The notes under the pieces are model-generated. The model was not told the origin of the DNA, ran no database searches, and saw nothing but the letters and a program-made list of their open reading frames with translations. A DNA stretch of 26,842 nucleotides from Flavicella sp037132785 (GTDB lineage: Bacteria > Bacteroidota > Bacteroidia > Flavobacteriales > Flavobacteriaceae). Both the position numbers and the translations under genes were made by a program. The stretch lies in the NCBI RefSeq assembly GCF_037132785.1, contig NZ_JBAHZZ010000081.1, positions 1 to 26,842 on the forward strand, given 5' to 3'. This document shows, in pieces, positions 1 through 8,418 of this stretch (its first letter is position 1; every line of letters starts with the position of its first letter).

Positions 1-771
1 TCATTCAGCTATTTCTGTGGAATGACAATAGAACAGGTAGCACCAGACCACAGTACATTGAGTAGGTTTAGAACGGCATTGACAAAAACTAAAACCTATG
101 AAAAATTATTTTCAGTTATAAATTCTCAGTTAGAGAGTCACAACATTATAGTTAAAAAAGGACTCATTGTAGATGCAAGTGTCATTGATACCCTTGCGAC
201 CAAAAGGAAAAACAATTCACAAAGTAACAGAAGACCGTTCAGACCAAGAGGTTACCATCACTAAAGACTATGCCCCTAGTGTTGATAAAGACGGTACTTG
301 GTTAAGAAAGAGAGGGAAATATCATTTTGGTTTTAAGGAACATCATGTAACCGATCAACAAGGCTTGGTTCTTGGAGTATTAACCACAACTGCAAGTTAA
401 GAATGAGATATCTAATTTAGAAGATGTTTTAAATACAGTCACGGTAAAGCTACCAAAAGACATTCCTTTAAAAGCGGATAAAGGATATCAATCAAAGAAA
501 AACGCAACACTTTTAAAAGGTCGAAATTTAAAGAATCACATTCTTAAAAAAGCTGTTAAAAATAAATCATTGACAAAATGGGAAAAATAAATTAATTGGC
601 AAAACAAGGTTTAAAGTGGAGCGAACTTTTGGAGGAATAAAGTTATGGTTTAAAGGTGGAATTGCAAAATACAGAGGTATGGAAAAAATGCATACTCAAA
701 ATCTGATCGAAGCTATTTGTTACAATTTACATAGAAGTCCAAGGATAATTGCCACTAATTCTAAAAACTAA
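1..771 (+). pseudogene. IS5-family transposase, broken (5' end outside window)
   Basis: This is a remnant of a DDE transposase of the IS5 type. Frame 1 is open from the window edge with SFSYFCG and PDHSTLSRFR, then IVDASVID, which carries the first catalytic Asp. Near 195 the reading moves to frame 2 (PLRPKGK, then KYHFGFKEHH). Near 398 it moves to frame 3 (ISNLEDVL, then LKADKGYQSKKN with the second Asp). Near 588 it returns to frame 1 (KTRFKVERTFGGIK with the catalytic Glu) and ends at the stop at 769-771. The second and third shifts are each explained by one extra T. Every piece matches the expected order of this family, so the gene was once whole and is now dead through small indels. The first roughly 85 residues would lie left of the window. 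Family assignment is from recalled motifs. Confidence 0.85.
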
Positions 772-838
772 AGGAAAATGAACCAAAAAATAGATCCATA
801 ACTAACATAACTAATGAAAATAAGAAAAAAAATATAAA

Positions 839-873
839 TTTTAGATTTAAAAAGTCAAAATTGAAATCTAAAA
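839..873 (-). terminator. AT-rich hairpin, possible terminator
   Basis: TTTTAGATTT at 839-848 and AAATCTAAAA at 864-873 form a perfect 10-bp inverted repeat with a 15-nt loop. Read on the minus strand the hairpin is followed by a T-rich stretch (TTTATATTTTTTTT), so it could end transcripts that run past the SGNH gene. The stem has only one G-C pair per side, which makes it weak. It lies inside the tail of the IS remnant and may equally be a structure of the element. Confidence 0.35.
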
Positions 874-965
874 CTGAAAAGAGCATTATGCAACGGTCTT
901 CAATTTATATTCTTAAATAAAAAGACCAAGAATAGATGAATTATTTTCATATACTCTTGACCTTT

Positions 966-984
966 GTAAAAAACTAAGTTTTTA
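966..984 (-). terminator. Short A/T hairpin just after the SGNH gene
   Basis: On the minus strand, immediately after the stop codon of the esterase gene, AAAAACT is followed by AGTTTTT and then more T residues. This makes a tight stem of 6-7 bp with a 1-3 nt loop. It is poorly supported as an intrinsic terminator because of the small loop and the near absence of G-C pairs. Confidence 0.25.
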
Positions 985-2031
985 TTATTTACTCTTTAAG
1001 GCCCTTTTAATAGCGTTTTCAACTAAAGGCTCCATAACTTCATAACCTTCTACGTTAGGATGCACGGTATCTCTTCCTAATTTTTTTTTCAACCCTTTAT
1101 TTTCATTTACCAATGGCGTATAATAATCTAGATAAACAACCCTATTGTCTTTAGCATAAGCTTTGATCAGCTTATTTAATTCAATGATTTTATCAGCTGG
1201 TTCAATAGAAGGACTCCAAGAATAACGAATCGCTGGTAGGACAGATGCCAAAACTACTTTAATATTATTTTCCTTAGCCAACTCTACCATAGAAAATATA
1301 TTTCCAGCAATACGTTCAATAGGTATGGATCCTCTATTACCTGCTATATCGTTTGTACCTGCAGAAATCACCACCACCTTTGGTTTTAACTCAATTACAT
1401 CTGGTCTAAACCTCAACAACATTTGAGCTGAAGTTTGACCACTAATTCCTCTATTTACATATGTCGGGTTAGATTCAAAAAACACTCCATGATCTCTTGT
1501 CCAATTATCTGTGATTGAATTACCAATAAACACAATTCTTTTTTCTTTTTTAGTTGGAGCTTTTAATTTAGAATTTGCCATTCTATAACGATTTAAATTC
1601 GCCCAATCTTCTTTAGGCGTTAATACAATTTTTATAACCGTAGCAATAGGATCGGGTGCTACTATAGGTAAGAAAATAGTTAAATTTCCATCTATTAAAT
1701 GTGTTTTTAATTTTTCTTTTCCATAGTATAAGTAAGCTATTCTTACTTTCATTTCTCTATCAACAATCAGCTTTCCATCTTTTGGCCAATCAAACACATG
1801 TGCATAAACAACACCTTGCTTTTCTGTATAATGTCCCCAATTTGGTTTTTCAAATGAACTTTCAAAAGTTCCATAAATAGCTTCTCTATTTTCTTTCGTC
1901 CATGCTCGTATTTCTTTAGGACTTTCATTAGCTAAAAGTTTTTCAACTTCCATATTTTTCTGAGCAAAAAAGGGACTTATATTTAAAATTACAAGTATCG
2001 CTAATAGCATCAATTTCTTAAATATTTTCAT
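985..2031 (-). CDS. SGNH/GDSL carbohydrate esterase with N-terminal GH29-type tail domain
   Basis: This is a predicted secreted esterase that would remove acetyl or similar groups from a glycan. Residues 1-24 form a Sec signal peptide (ends FFAQ). Residues about 143-345 are a complete SGNH hydrolase: GNSIT at 170-174 (Ser172), GISGQT at 195-200, AGTND at 224-228, and DTVHP at 321-325 with the Asp321/His324 pair. Residues about 38-140 do not belong to that family. They align well with the C-terminal domain of the two GH29 fucosidases of this locus (EAIYGT, EKPNWG, VYAHVFDWP, APDPIATVIKI). The join falls exactly before DWANLNRYR, where SGNH proteins of this type normally begin. The fucosidase catalytic barrel is absent. 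The gene lies beyond a strong terminator-like hairpin, so it may have its own promoter. Domain calls are firm; substrate is inferred. Confidence 0.9.
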   Translation of the reverse strand: MKIFKKLMLLAILVILNISPFFAQKNMEVEKLLANESPKEIRAWTKENREAIYGTFESSFEKPNWGHYTEKQGVVYAHVFDWPKDGKLIVDREMKVRIAYLYYGKEKLKTHLIDGNLTIFLPIVAPDPIATVIKIVLTPKEDWANLNRYRMANSKLKAPTKKEKRIVFIGNSITDNWTRDHGVFFESNPTYVNRGISGQTSAQMLLRFRPDVIELKPKVVVISAGTNDIAGNRGSIPIERIAGNIFSMVELAKENNIKVVLASVLPAIRYSWSPSIEPADKIIELNKLIKAYAKDNRVVYLDYYTPLVNENKGLKKKLGRDTVHPNVEGYEVMEPLVENAIKRALKSK

Positions 2032-2150
2032 TTTATATTCTTTTTAATTTATTCTTCTATTATTTGTTACTACCTCTAAAAAACTACAATTCACTAGTAC
2101 ATTTCGCATTTCTTAACTTTAAAAGGAAGATGTAAATTATTTATAAGACA
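2032..2150. other. Upstream region of the SGNH gene, no clear signal
   Basis: This is the stretch between the SGNH start codon and the bidirectional hairpin. If the hairpin ends the main transcript, a promoter for the esterase gene should be here. It is AT-rich and I could not pick out a well-spaced promoter. Confidence 0.4.
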
Positions 2151-2202
2151 AAAAAAATAACATTGCGGATAGCGTGAAATGCTACTACAATGTTATTTTT
2201 TT
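2151..2202. terminator. Strong bidirectional terminator-like hairpin
   Basis: A 15-bp perfect inverted repeat (2151-2165 with 2188-2202) has an A-run at the outer edge of one arm and a T-run at the outer edge of the other. It encloses a 22-nt loop that can pair again (TAGC with GCTA). Either strand therefore reads as stem, loop, stem and T-tract. On the minus strand it lies about 80 bp past the stop of the last gene of the long operon-like run and about 120 bp before the SGNH gene. Confidence 0.75.
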
Positions 2203-2218
2203 AAATGACTTATGTTTT

Positions 2219-2251
2219 AAATCATGGTACAACTTCCGTAACCCATGATTT
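2219..2251 (-). repeat. Inverted repeat after the GH29 gene
   Basis: AAATCATGG at 2219-2227 and CCATGATTT at 2243-2251 form a perfect 9-bp stem with a 15-nt loop, located 30 bp after the fucosidase stop codon on the minus strand. No T-tract follows directly. It could protect the 3' end of the message or act with the stronger hairpin just downstream. Confidence 0.5.
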
Positions 2252-2281
2252 ATAAAGACTTTTAAGAGCTCTCTAAATATT

Positions 2282-3673
2282 CTATTTTTCAGACAACTCT
2301 ATTTTCACAACAGTAACAGTAGAATCTGGTGCCAACATTGGCACTTCCAATATTACCCCTTTAGATGTTGCAGTTGCATTTAAATCAGACTTAGGATCTG
2401 TTAACAATGAAGCTTTTTTCACCTTAATATCTTTATTAAGCATTAGTATTCCGTTTTCTGGCCATTCAAAAACGTGTGCATAAATTACATTGTCTTTTTT
2501 AGTATAACGTCCCCATTTTGGCTTTTCATAAGGACTTGAGGAAGTGCCATAAATAGCTTCTCCATTTTTTTTAGTCCATTCTCCCATAGCTTTTAAACGT
2601 CTAATACTTTCAGAAGGAAATCTTCCGAAACCATCTGGTCCTATATTTAACAAAAAGTTACCTCCTTTAGAAACAATATCTACTAAATTTCGGATTAAAT
2701 CTTCATTACTTTTCCAATTGTTATCAGACGGCTTGTACCCCCAAGAACCGTTCATAGTCATACATGCTTCCCAATCAGAATCAATTCCTGTATCTGGAAT
2801 TTCTTGTTCTGGAGTACCAAAATCTCCTGCAAACTCTCCTTCCACATCCATTCCTTCCATTCCGTCTCTACCTTTATCAACTCTATTATTCACAATAGTG
2901 TTTGGTTGAATCTCGCGAATATAGTTATAAAGGTCTTTCCCCATTTCTGTAGTATAATCTGGAATCCAATCTCCATCAAACCAAACTACACCAACATCAC
3001 CATAGTTTTTCAACAATTCGCCAACCTGAGGTTTCATGTAATTCTCATAATACTCTGGAAACTCAGGATTTACAACCGTTGGATCATCATGTTGTGCAAT
3101 GTTATAGTTTGGGTATAAATTTCCTTGAGCTTGTGGATGATGCCAATCTACAATAGAGTAGTAAAAACAAAATTTAATTCCTTGTTTTTTACAAGCCTTT
3201 GATAATTCTTTGATAATATCTCTCTTAAATGGAGAAGTATCCATTACATCATAGTCTGAAACTTTAGAATCCCACAACCCAAAACCTTCGTGATGTTTAG
3301 CAGTAATCACAATATACTTCATCCCTGCATCTTTAGCCATGGATACCCATGCATCTGCATCAAACAATACTGGGTTAAACATTTCAGGAAATTTTTCATA
3401 GTCTTCAATCGTATAATCTAACTTGTCCATGGCCCATTCAGCACCACCTCCAGCTATTTTAGTTCCACGTTCACCACCTATAATAGAATATGCTCCCCAA
3501 TGAATAAACATTCCAAATTTAGATTCTCTCCACCATTCCATACGTTCATCATCGGAAAGGTTTTTACTATTTTTCTTTGATTGACTATTCCCTTGAAATA
3601 CAACTCCTAATGTAAAAAGGACCATTAAAAAACGGACAATTGTTAATCTCATACTTAATTTTCTCATATTCAT
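2282..3673 (-). CDS. GH29 alpha-L-fucosidase (copy 1)
   Basis: This is a predicted retaining exo-alpha-L-fucosidase acting in the periplasm or outside the cell on fucosylated oligosaccharides. A signal peptide covers about residues 1-31. The catalytic barrel shows the family landmarks in order: FGMFIHWG (His58), AKHHEGF (His127/His128), YYSIVDW, VVWFDGDW with the probable nucleophile Asp233, TPEQEIP as the probable acid/base region, and GGNFLLNIGPDG near 337-348. A beta-sandwich tail follows from about residue 365. At 463 residues it has normal length. The upstream GH30 gene ends 12 bp away, so the two are likely co-transcribed. It is the last gene before the strong terminator. A start two codons later is possible. 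Linkage specificity cannot be told from sequence. Confidence 0.95.
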   Translation of the reverse strand: MNMRKLSMRLTIVRFLMVLFTLGVVFQGNSQSKKNSKNLSDDERMEWWRESKFGMFIHWGAYSIIGGERGTKIAGGGAEWAMDKLDYTIEDYEKFPEMFNPVLFDADAWVSMAKDAGMKYIVITAKHHEGFGLWDSKVSDYDVMDTSPFKRDIIKELSKACKKQGIKFCFYYSIVDWHHPQAQGNLYPNYNIAQHDDPTVVNPEFPEYYENYMKPQVGELLKNYGDVGVVWFDGDWIPDYTTEMGKDLYNYIREIQPNTIVNNRVDKGRDGMEGMDVEGEFAGDFGTPEQEIPDTGIDSDWEACMTMNGSWGYKPSDNNWKSNEDLIRNLVDIVSKGGNFLLNIGPDGFGRFPSESIRRLKAMGEWTKKNGEAIYGTSSSPYEKPKWGRYTKKDNVIYAHVFEWPENGILMLNKDIKVKKASLLTDPKSDLNATATSKGVILEVPMLAPDSTVTVVKIELSEK

Positions 3674-3685
3674 GTATTTATTTAT

Positions 3686-5134
3686 TTATTTAGAAACTAT
3701 AATGGTATTGATTGAAGTAGCTTTTAGCTTAGCTGAGACTATCTTATTACCTATTTTAATGGTTATTGTTTTATTTTCTTTGTCAGGGTTATTTACTAAT
3801 AACACAGTGCTCCCGTCTTTAGATTTATATGCTAAATGATTTTTCCCTTCAGTAGATTTTAATAAATGATCTCCAGGCTTCACAAAATGTGACAAATGTT
3901 TAAAAAGATAGAATTCATCTGTATAAGTAACTTCTTTTGACTTTTTATCAATAACGATCATGGAATTCTGAGGCCATCCCCAAGAACTTTTTCCTGTTTC
4001 ATCTAAAATCATATTCCAATACATATAAGATCCACATCCATTATTTGTGTAATGAAGCAAGGTATTCCAAGAGACCTGTAATGATGACCAATCGTTCTCT
4101 TGTTCTCCACATTTATTTTCAGTTTGCATAAATTTATATGACGGATATTCTTTGCTTATTGAAGGAACAGATTTAGATCCACCCCATTGAAAACCTACTC
4201 CACTTAGGTATTTCGAAGCATTTTCATCATCCAATATAGTTCTAACATAATCAGGATTCCCTGCATTAATCGTACCTAGCCAAATTTCAGTTAAAAGTTT
4301 ATCCTCCTCAAACTTTGGACCAAGAAACTTCCCAATAAAATAAGCCATATCCTCGGGTCTCCACGTACATGCTGGCCAATTAGGAGCATATGCAACTTCA
4401 TTTTGAGGCATAATAGCCCACAAAGGCACACCCGCTTCTTTATATTGTTGTACAAATTTAGAGAAATACAAAGCGTAGGCTTTCAAATATCTTTCCTGCA
4501 TTTTAAAACCTGTAGCATTGTTAAATATTTCGGCACCAGGAGTCATTCTATTTCCTTCAGCACGACCATTCCAGTCTCCACTACGTGCAGAATAATGTTC
4601 GTTTACTTTCATCCAAGCAGGAGGAGACCAAGGAGAAGCCCACAGTTTTAGATTTGGTTGAATTTTTAATGCTTGTTTAATATATGGAATAAGAATAAAA
4701 CGATCTCTATCAATATTAAAATCGCGCATCACAAAATCTTCCGGAACATCATTACTTGAATAATAACTTAAGGCATAATCACTTGCTCCAAGAGGTAAGC
4801 GACACATTGTAAAATCACATCCATCTTTAGAAAATAATGCTTCCATTACTTTTTCCATTTCCTTTTTAGGCAAGACTTGCAAAGCAGTATAACCTAACTC
4901 ATTAAAAGACCCTCCAAAACCATCAACAACCTGTAAAAGACTATCCATATATACAGTAATATCAGCTTCAGCACTAGACTCTATAATCTTAACCGATTTT
5001 TTGGAATTCACCCATCGCTCCGTTTCGGTTGTATAAATCATACTTGCCTTTTGAGCACTTGTAAGCTTAAATACAAATAACATAATCAGCATTAAACTAA
5101 ACGTTATAGTCTTTTTATTTGTTTTCATGTTCAA
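3686..5134 (-). CDS. GH30 glycoside hydrolase
   Basis: This is a retaining glycosidase of family GH30, which includes glucosylceramidases, beta-1,6-glucanases and beta-xylosidases or fucosidases. The signal peptide ends near residue 28 (LTSAQ). The barrel begins with VVDGFGGSFNE. SPWSPPAWMK follows, then MPQNE with acid/base Glu246 and FMQTEN with nucleophile Glu339. The family's C-terminal beta-sandwich ends the protein, which at 482 residues is of usual size. No truncation is seen. Spacing is 23 bp from the GH141-like gene and 12 bp to the GH29 gene. In this context it may remove a beta-linked neutral sugar from side chains or the backbone, but the subfamily cannot be settled by eye. Confidence 0.92.
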   Translation of the reverse strand: MNMKTNKKTITFSLMLIMLFVFKLTSAQKASMIYTTETERWVNSKKSVKIIESSAEADITVYMDSLLQVVDGFGGSFNELGYTALQVLPKKEMEKVMEALFSKDGCDFTMCRLPLGASDYALSYYSSNDVPEDFVMRDFNIDRDRFILIPYIKQALKIQPNLKLWASPWSPPAWMKVNEHYSARSGDWNGRAEGNRMTPGAEIFNNATGFKMQERYLKAYALYFSKFVQQYKEAGVPLWAIMPQNEVAYAPNWPACTWRPEDMAYFIGKFLGPKFEEDKLLTEIWLGTINAGNPDYVRTILDDENASKYLSGVGFQWGGSKSVPSISKEYPSYKFMQTENKCGEQENDWSSLQVSWNTLLHYTNNGCGSYMYWNMILDETGKSSWGWPQNSMIVIDKKSKEVTYTDEFYLFKHLSHFVKPGDHLLKSTEGKNHLAYKSKDGSTVLLVNNPDKENKTITIKIGNKIVSAKLKATSINTIIVSK

Positions 5135-5157
5135 AGTTCCGTTTTTAATATTAACAA

Positions 5158-7530
5158 TTATTTAAATCTGATATTAATAGGTAATTCTGATTGGTTACGC
5201 ATTACAATAATATCTATCGTATTAAGAGTCTTATTATTTTTTAATACGGTAAAAAAATCTTTTATATTTTCCAGTTTTTCTCCATTTACTTCAATAATTA
5301 CATCTCCTATTTTTATACCATTATTCTGAACAGCAGGACTATGTTTCCAAGTTCTCAATACAATAACCCCTTCTGCAGAATTCAATCCATATGCTGATTG
5401 CTCTTGTTCAGACTCAACACTTTTTAATGTATTTCTCAACCAAGCAATGGTATAATTTCCTTTTTTCCCATTAGTTTTTGAAACATCTTTCAATACTGGA
5501 ACTTCAGGAGTTTTAGCCAAAGCCTTTAATTCAGGTTTTAAAACACCAAATTGATTCATAGGAAAATTGACAAAACCAATTGCTAAAGCTGGTGAATTAT
5601 CTAAAACACTAAAATCTAAATTTTTAGGATCTTTAAATAAAGGATCCCCAAAAGAACTATGGATATCCCTATCGTACATCTGTGGTTTCATCATCGCTTC
5701 TTCATTTGGAAACAAGTTATAGTCCAAGTCTTTTCCCCATCCTAACAACCCTACATCTTGATAGGTTTTTTGTATAATATTATTCTTAAAGACATCTTCA
5801 CTTTTAGCAAACCAAACATGTGGATGTAAAGAATTATTCACCATAATATTATTTTCTACGACTCTTTGAAACCCTTCTCTTAATTTGATACCGCTATTAA
5901 GACATAGATTATTATATATATGATAGTTTGACGACCCATCATCTAAATCTATATCCCAGCCATGATCGCAACGAAATCTATTATTCCTAATAATTGTTGT
6001 TTTTATAGCATCCCATTTTGGCATTTCTGGATTAGCAGTTGTTATACTATCCATGTATTTCCTATTAGGATGCCAAAACCGGTCTCTTCCCCAAGAGTTA
6101 AATGACCCATGATCGCTGGTTTCCAAGACGGTATTAAAAACATCATTATTTTCTAAAATATGACCTCCCCAAGTTCCATCTCCAATATTTATTCCAGCAC
6201 GAGGTACGTCATATATACTATTGTGATTTACAGTAATATCCATAGACATGGAAATCTGAACACCAGCAGATTGCTTTTCGATTCTGCCAATACGATAAAT
6301 AAGGTTGTCTTCAACCAAACATCCTCTTGGATACAATTCATTTTTAGGACCAGCAATCGTATCCATATCAGCTAACAATACAAATTTCCTGTAATTAAAT
6401 GAAGGTGAACGAACCGCAGATGGATCTCCTATAAAAGAAATAGCACTTGCCCCACATTCGTGAATATGATTTCCTACAATCTTTAGGCCTTTATTATACT
6501 TGCTCGCCATGATTACATTACCTCCTAAATTGGTGAATTCGTTATTAGAAACAATACAATCCTCTGTGCCTTCAAAGAAAATAGCACTTCCTCTATAAAT
6601 GGTCCAATCACTACGTAACAATGGTTCAAACTCTTCCATAAAAGTTCGTTTGGTATTTTCAAACGTAATTCCACTAATGGTTACATTTTTAACTGGATCA
6701 TCAAGCGTTCCAACAACCTGAATTAGTTCTTTTAGTACGGACACTTCAAATTCTCCTGTTTTAAGAGACACTCCTTTAGCTGGCCAATAATATAATTTAT
6801 CATTCTTAGCATCAAAATACCATTCACCTGGACTGTCTAACTCCTCAAATACATTTTCAACCATACGATATTCTTTGTGTGGTCTAGAATCTCTGTTGTT
6901 TTGATGACCTCCTTTTAAAATTGGTGTTCCATCTTTATTTACTCCCGTAATTTGATAATGAAAACCGCCCCATCTTCCTCCATGTAAAGCATGAAAATAA
7001 GCACCTTCTGGATTTTCCCATGAAGCTATTCGTTCTTTTGAAATAACATCAGCAGCGTACCCTTGCCAGTAATGACCTTCTTCATTATAGTTAGGGTATC
7101 TTGCTAAAATTTGTGCCTTCCCGTCAATGATAAACTGATCAAAATCTAAACCTTTATCTACATTAGTTACGTATATCTCCTTTTTATATTTCTTCCAATC
7201 TACTTCCAAAGAAACAGACCCTTTGATACTTACTTCTGACGATTTTGATCCTTTAATGGTTATTCCGCTTAAAGAAGCATTTAATTCGATTGGTTTGGAT
7301 AAATAATATGTACCTGGCAATAAGTGTATTATGATCTTTTCATCTGGTTGTCTTAATTTTATTTCAGATACTCTATCTAATGCAGCAGCTAAATTCCCAA
7401 AAGGAAATTCCTTTGTACCATCACTCTTTGTCTCTAATACTTTAGAAACATATATATCAATAGAATCGTTTTTTGACAAGCAAGATATCAAAACGATTAA
7501 AGGCAAGAAAAGTGTAAATATTATTTTCAT
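5158..7530 (-). CDS. GH141-like right-handed beta-helix lipoprotein with C-terminal PDZ domain
   Basis: This is a predicted lipoprotein: the lipobox LISC places the modified Cys at residue 17. After SDGTKEFPFGNLAAAL, typical of pectate-lyase-fold proteins, a long parallel beta-helix runs to about residue 650, with repeated short N-rich turns (ENNIMVNNS, IIRNNRFR). Overall it resembles GH141, a family with alpha-L-fucosidase and xylanase members. That call rests on general resemblance and on the fucosidase-rich context; a beta-helix lyase is the alternative. The last 75 or so residues (714-790) form a PDZ domain with SPAVQNNGIKIGDVIIEVNG. An exported enzyme with a PDZ domain could dock to a partner or to its own C-terminal peptide. 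Catalytic residues were not assigned. It is 10 bp from the esterase gene upstream. Confidence 0.8.
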   Translation of the reverse strand: MKIIFTLFLPLIVLISCLSKNDSIDIYVSKVLETKSDGTKEFPFGNLAAALDRVSEIKLRQPDEKIIIHLLPGTYYLSKPIELNASLSGITIKGSKSSEVSIKGSVSLEVDWKKYKKEIYVTNVDKGLDFDQFIIDGKAQILARYPNYNEEGHYWQGYAADVISKERIASWENPEGAYFHALHGGRWGGFHYQITGVNKDGTPILKGGHQNNRDSRPHKEYRMVENVFEELDSPGEWYFDAKNDKLYYWPAKGVSLKTGEFEVSVLKELIQVVGTLDDPVKNVTISGITFENTKRTFMEEFEPLLRSDWTIYRGSAIFFEGTEDCIVSNNEFTNLGGNVIMASKYNKGLKIVGNHIHECGASAISFIGDPSAVRSPSFNYRKFVLLADMDTIAGPKNELYPRGCLVEDNLIYRIGRIEKQSAGVQISMSMDITVNHNSIYDVPRAGINIGDGTWGGHILENNDVFNTVLETSDHGSFNSWGRDRFWHPNRKYMDSITTANPEMPKWDAIKTTIIRNNRFRCDHGWDIDLDDGSSNYHIYNNLCLNSGIKLREGFQRVVENNIMVNNSLHPHVWFAKSEDVFKNNIIQKTYQDVGLLGWGKDLDYNLFPNEEAMMKPQMYDRDIHSSFGDPLFKDPKNLDFSVLDNSPALAIGFVNFPMNQFGVLKPELKALAKTPEVPVLKDVSKTNGKKGNYTIAWLRNTLKSVESEQEQSAYGLNSAEGVIVLRTWKHSPAVQNNGIKIGDVIIEVNGEKLENIKDFFTVLKNNKTLNTIDIIVMRNQSELPINIRFK

Positions 7531-7540
7531 TTAAAAATAG

Positions 7541-8410
7541 TTATATAGTTGGTTTTCCTTTTAAAATATCGATTGAAATCAAAAACAAATCTGCTTCTCG
7601 AGTTGTTTCAATATAACACCTGTCAGCATCTTGTTTTCCTTTATTAAAAAACCCGTGAGATTGTCCTTCATAAATAAAAACATCACACCTACTTCCTAGT
7701 GCTTCCATTCTTTTTTTATATTCATAAGCCGTAGAAACAGGTATTAATTTATCTATACCACCTAAGAAAAATATTGTTGGAGGCGTTCCTTTTTTTATAT
7801 TATGCATGGGAGAAAACTCTAAATAACGATCTCCAATCCTATCATAACCATAACCCTTTTCACTATTGTCAATTACAGGATTATACAGTACAAGTGCACA
7901 GGCTTTTGAACTTATAGACAAATCATCCGTAGCTTCATTTAAACCCTCTAACATAGTAGTTGCCGCCGCTAAATGCCCACCTGCAGAACCTCCTGCAGCA
8001 ACCATTTTATTTTTATCAATATTTAATTCCTTTGCATGCCCCCTTAGGTATCTCATTGCAGATTTTGCGTCTTTAACAGCTTCAAACGGTGTTGTTTTAT
8101 GTTTGTTTTTCACTCGATAATCTACCAAAACTGTTATCATGCCTCTAGAAGAAAAATAAAGAGCTTGGTCTTTAAACTGATATATACTTCCACCATTCCA
8201 ACCGCCTCCAAAATAGAAAACCATTGTTGGGTATTCTTTATTTTTATCAAAATTTTTCGGATTGTAAATTTGAAGTTTTAAAGTATCCCCTTGTACTATT
8301 TTATAAATTAGTTCATCTGTAAATTCATCGACAATTTCCTTGTCTTTTTGGCTATAACCATAGGCTACAACAAAAAATATAGCTAGATATATTATTTTTT
8401 TTATCTTCAT
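7541..8410 (-). CDS. Secreted alpha/beta-hydrolase esterase
   Basis: This is a predicted carbohydrate or acetyl esterase of the large alpha/beta-hydrolase (COG0657-like) group. A signal peptide covers about residues 1-20. An oxyanion-hole motif of the HGGG type appears as YFGGGW, the nucleophile elbow is GGSAGGHLA (Ser between the Gly pairs), the acid is probably in GGIDKLIP, and the catalytic His is in QSHGFF near the C-terminus. At 289 residues it has family-typical length with all triad positions present. It lies 8 bp after the upstream lyase gene and 10 bp before the beta-helix gene, so it is very likely co-transcribed. Together with the CE1-type and SGNH enzymes it suggests an acylated substrate. 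Confidence 0.9.
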   Translation of the reverse strand: MKIKKIIYLAIFFVVAYGYSQKDKEIVDEFTDELIYKIVQGDTLKLQIYNPKNFDKNKEYPTMVFYFGGGWNGGSIYQFKDQALYFSSRGMITVLVDYRVKNKHKTTPFEAVKDAKSAMRYLRGHAKELNIDKNKMVAAGGSAGGHLAAATTMLEGLNEATDDLSISSKACALVLYNPVIDNSEKGYGYDRIGDRYLEFSPMHNIKKGTPPTIFFLGGIDKLIPVSTAYEYKKRMEALGSRCDVFIYEGQSHGFFNKGKQDADRCYIETTREADLFLISIDILKGKPTI

Positions 8411-8418
8411 AATACTTC

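Larger units (their letters stand above)
1..900 (+). mobile_element. IS5-family insertion sequence remnant, right part
   Basis: The element comprises the decayed transposase and about 130 bp of A-rich non-coding tail. The string gcattatgcaacggtctt at 883-900 is a candidate for the degenerate outer end, because a conserved end with a central gcaacgg-type core would be expected about this far past the transposase stop. The opposite end is outside the window, so neither an inverted repeat pair nor a target duplication can be shown. The right boundary is therefore a guess. Confidence 0.6.

Noticed and set aside
22..600. Programmed frameshifting in the IS5-type transposase
   Set aside because: Some IS elements use one programmed shift, but here three shifts are needed and in-frame stops occur after the second and third pieces, so decay is simpler.
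2718..3118. Plus-strand ORFs of 63 and 104 codons opposite the GH29 gene
   Set aside because: They lie antisense within a clearly coding, conserved glycosidase and have no family resemblance.
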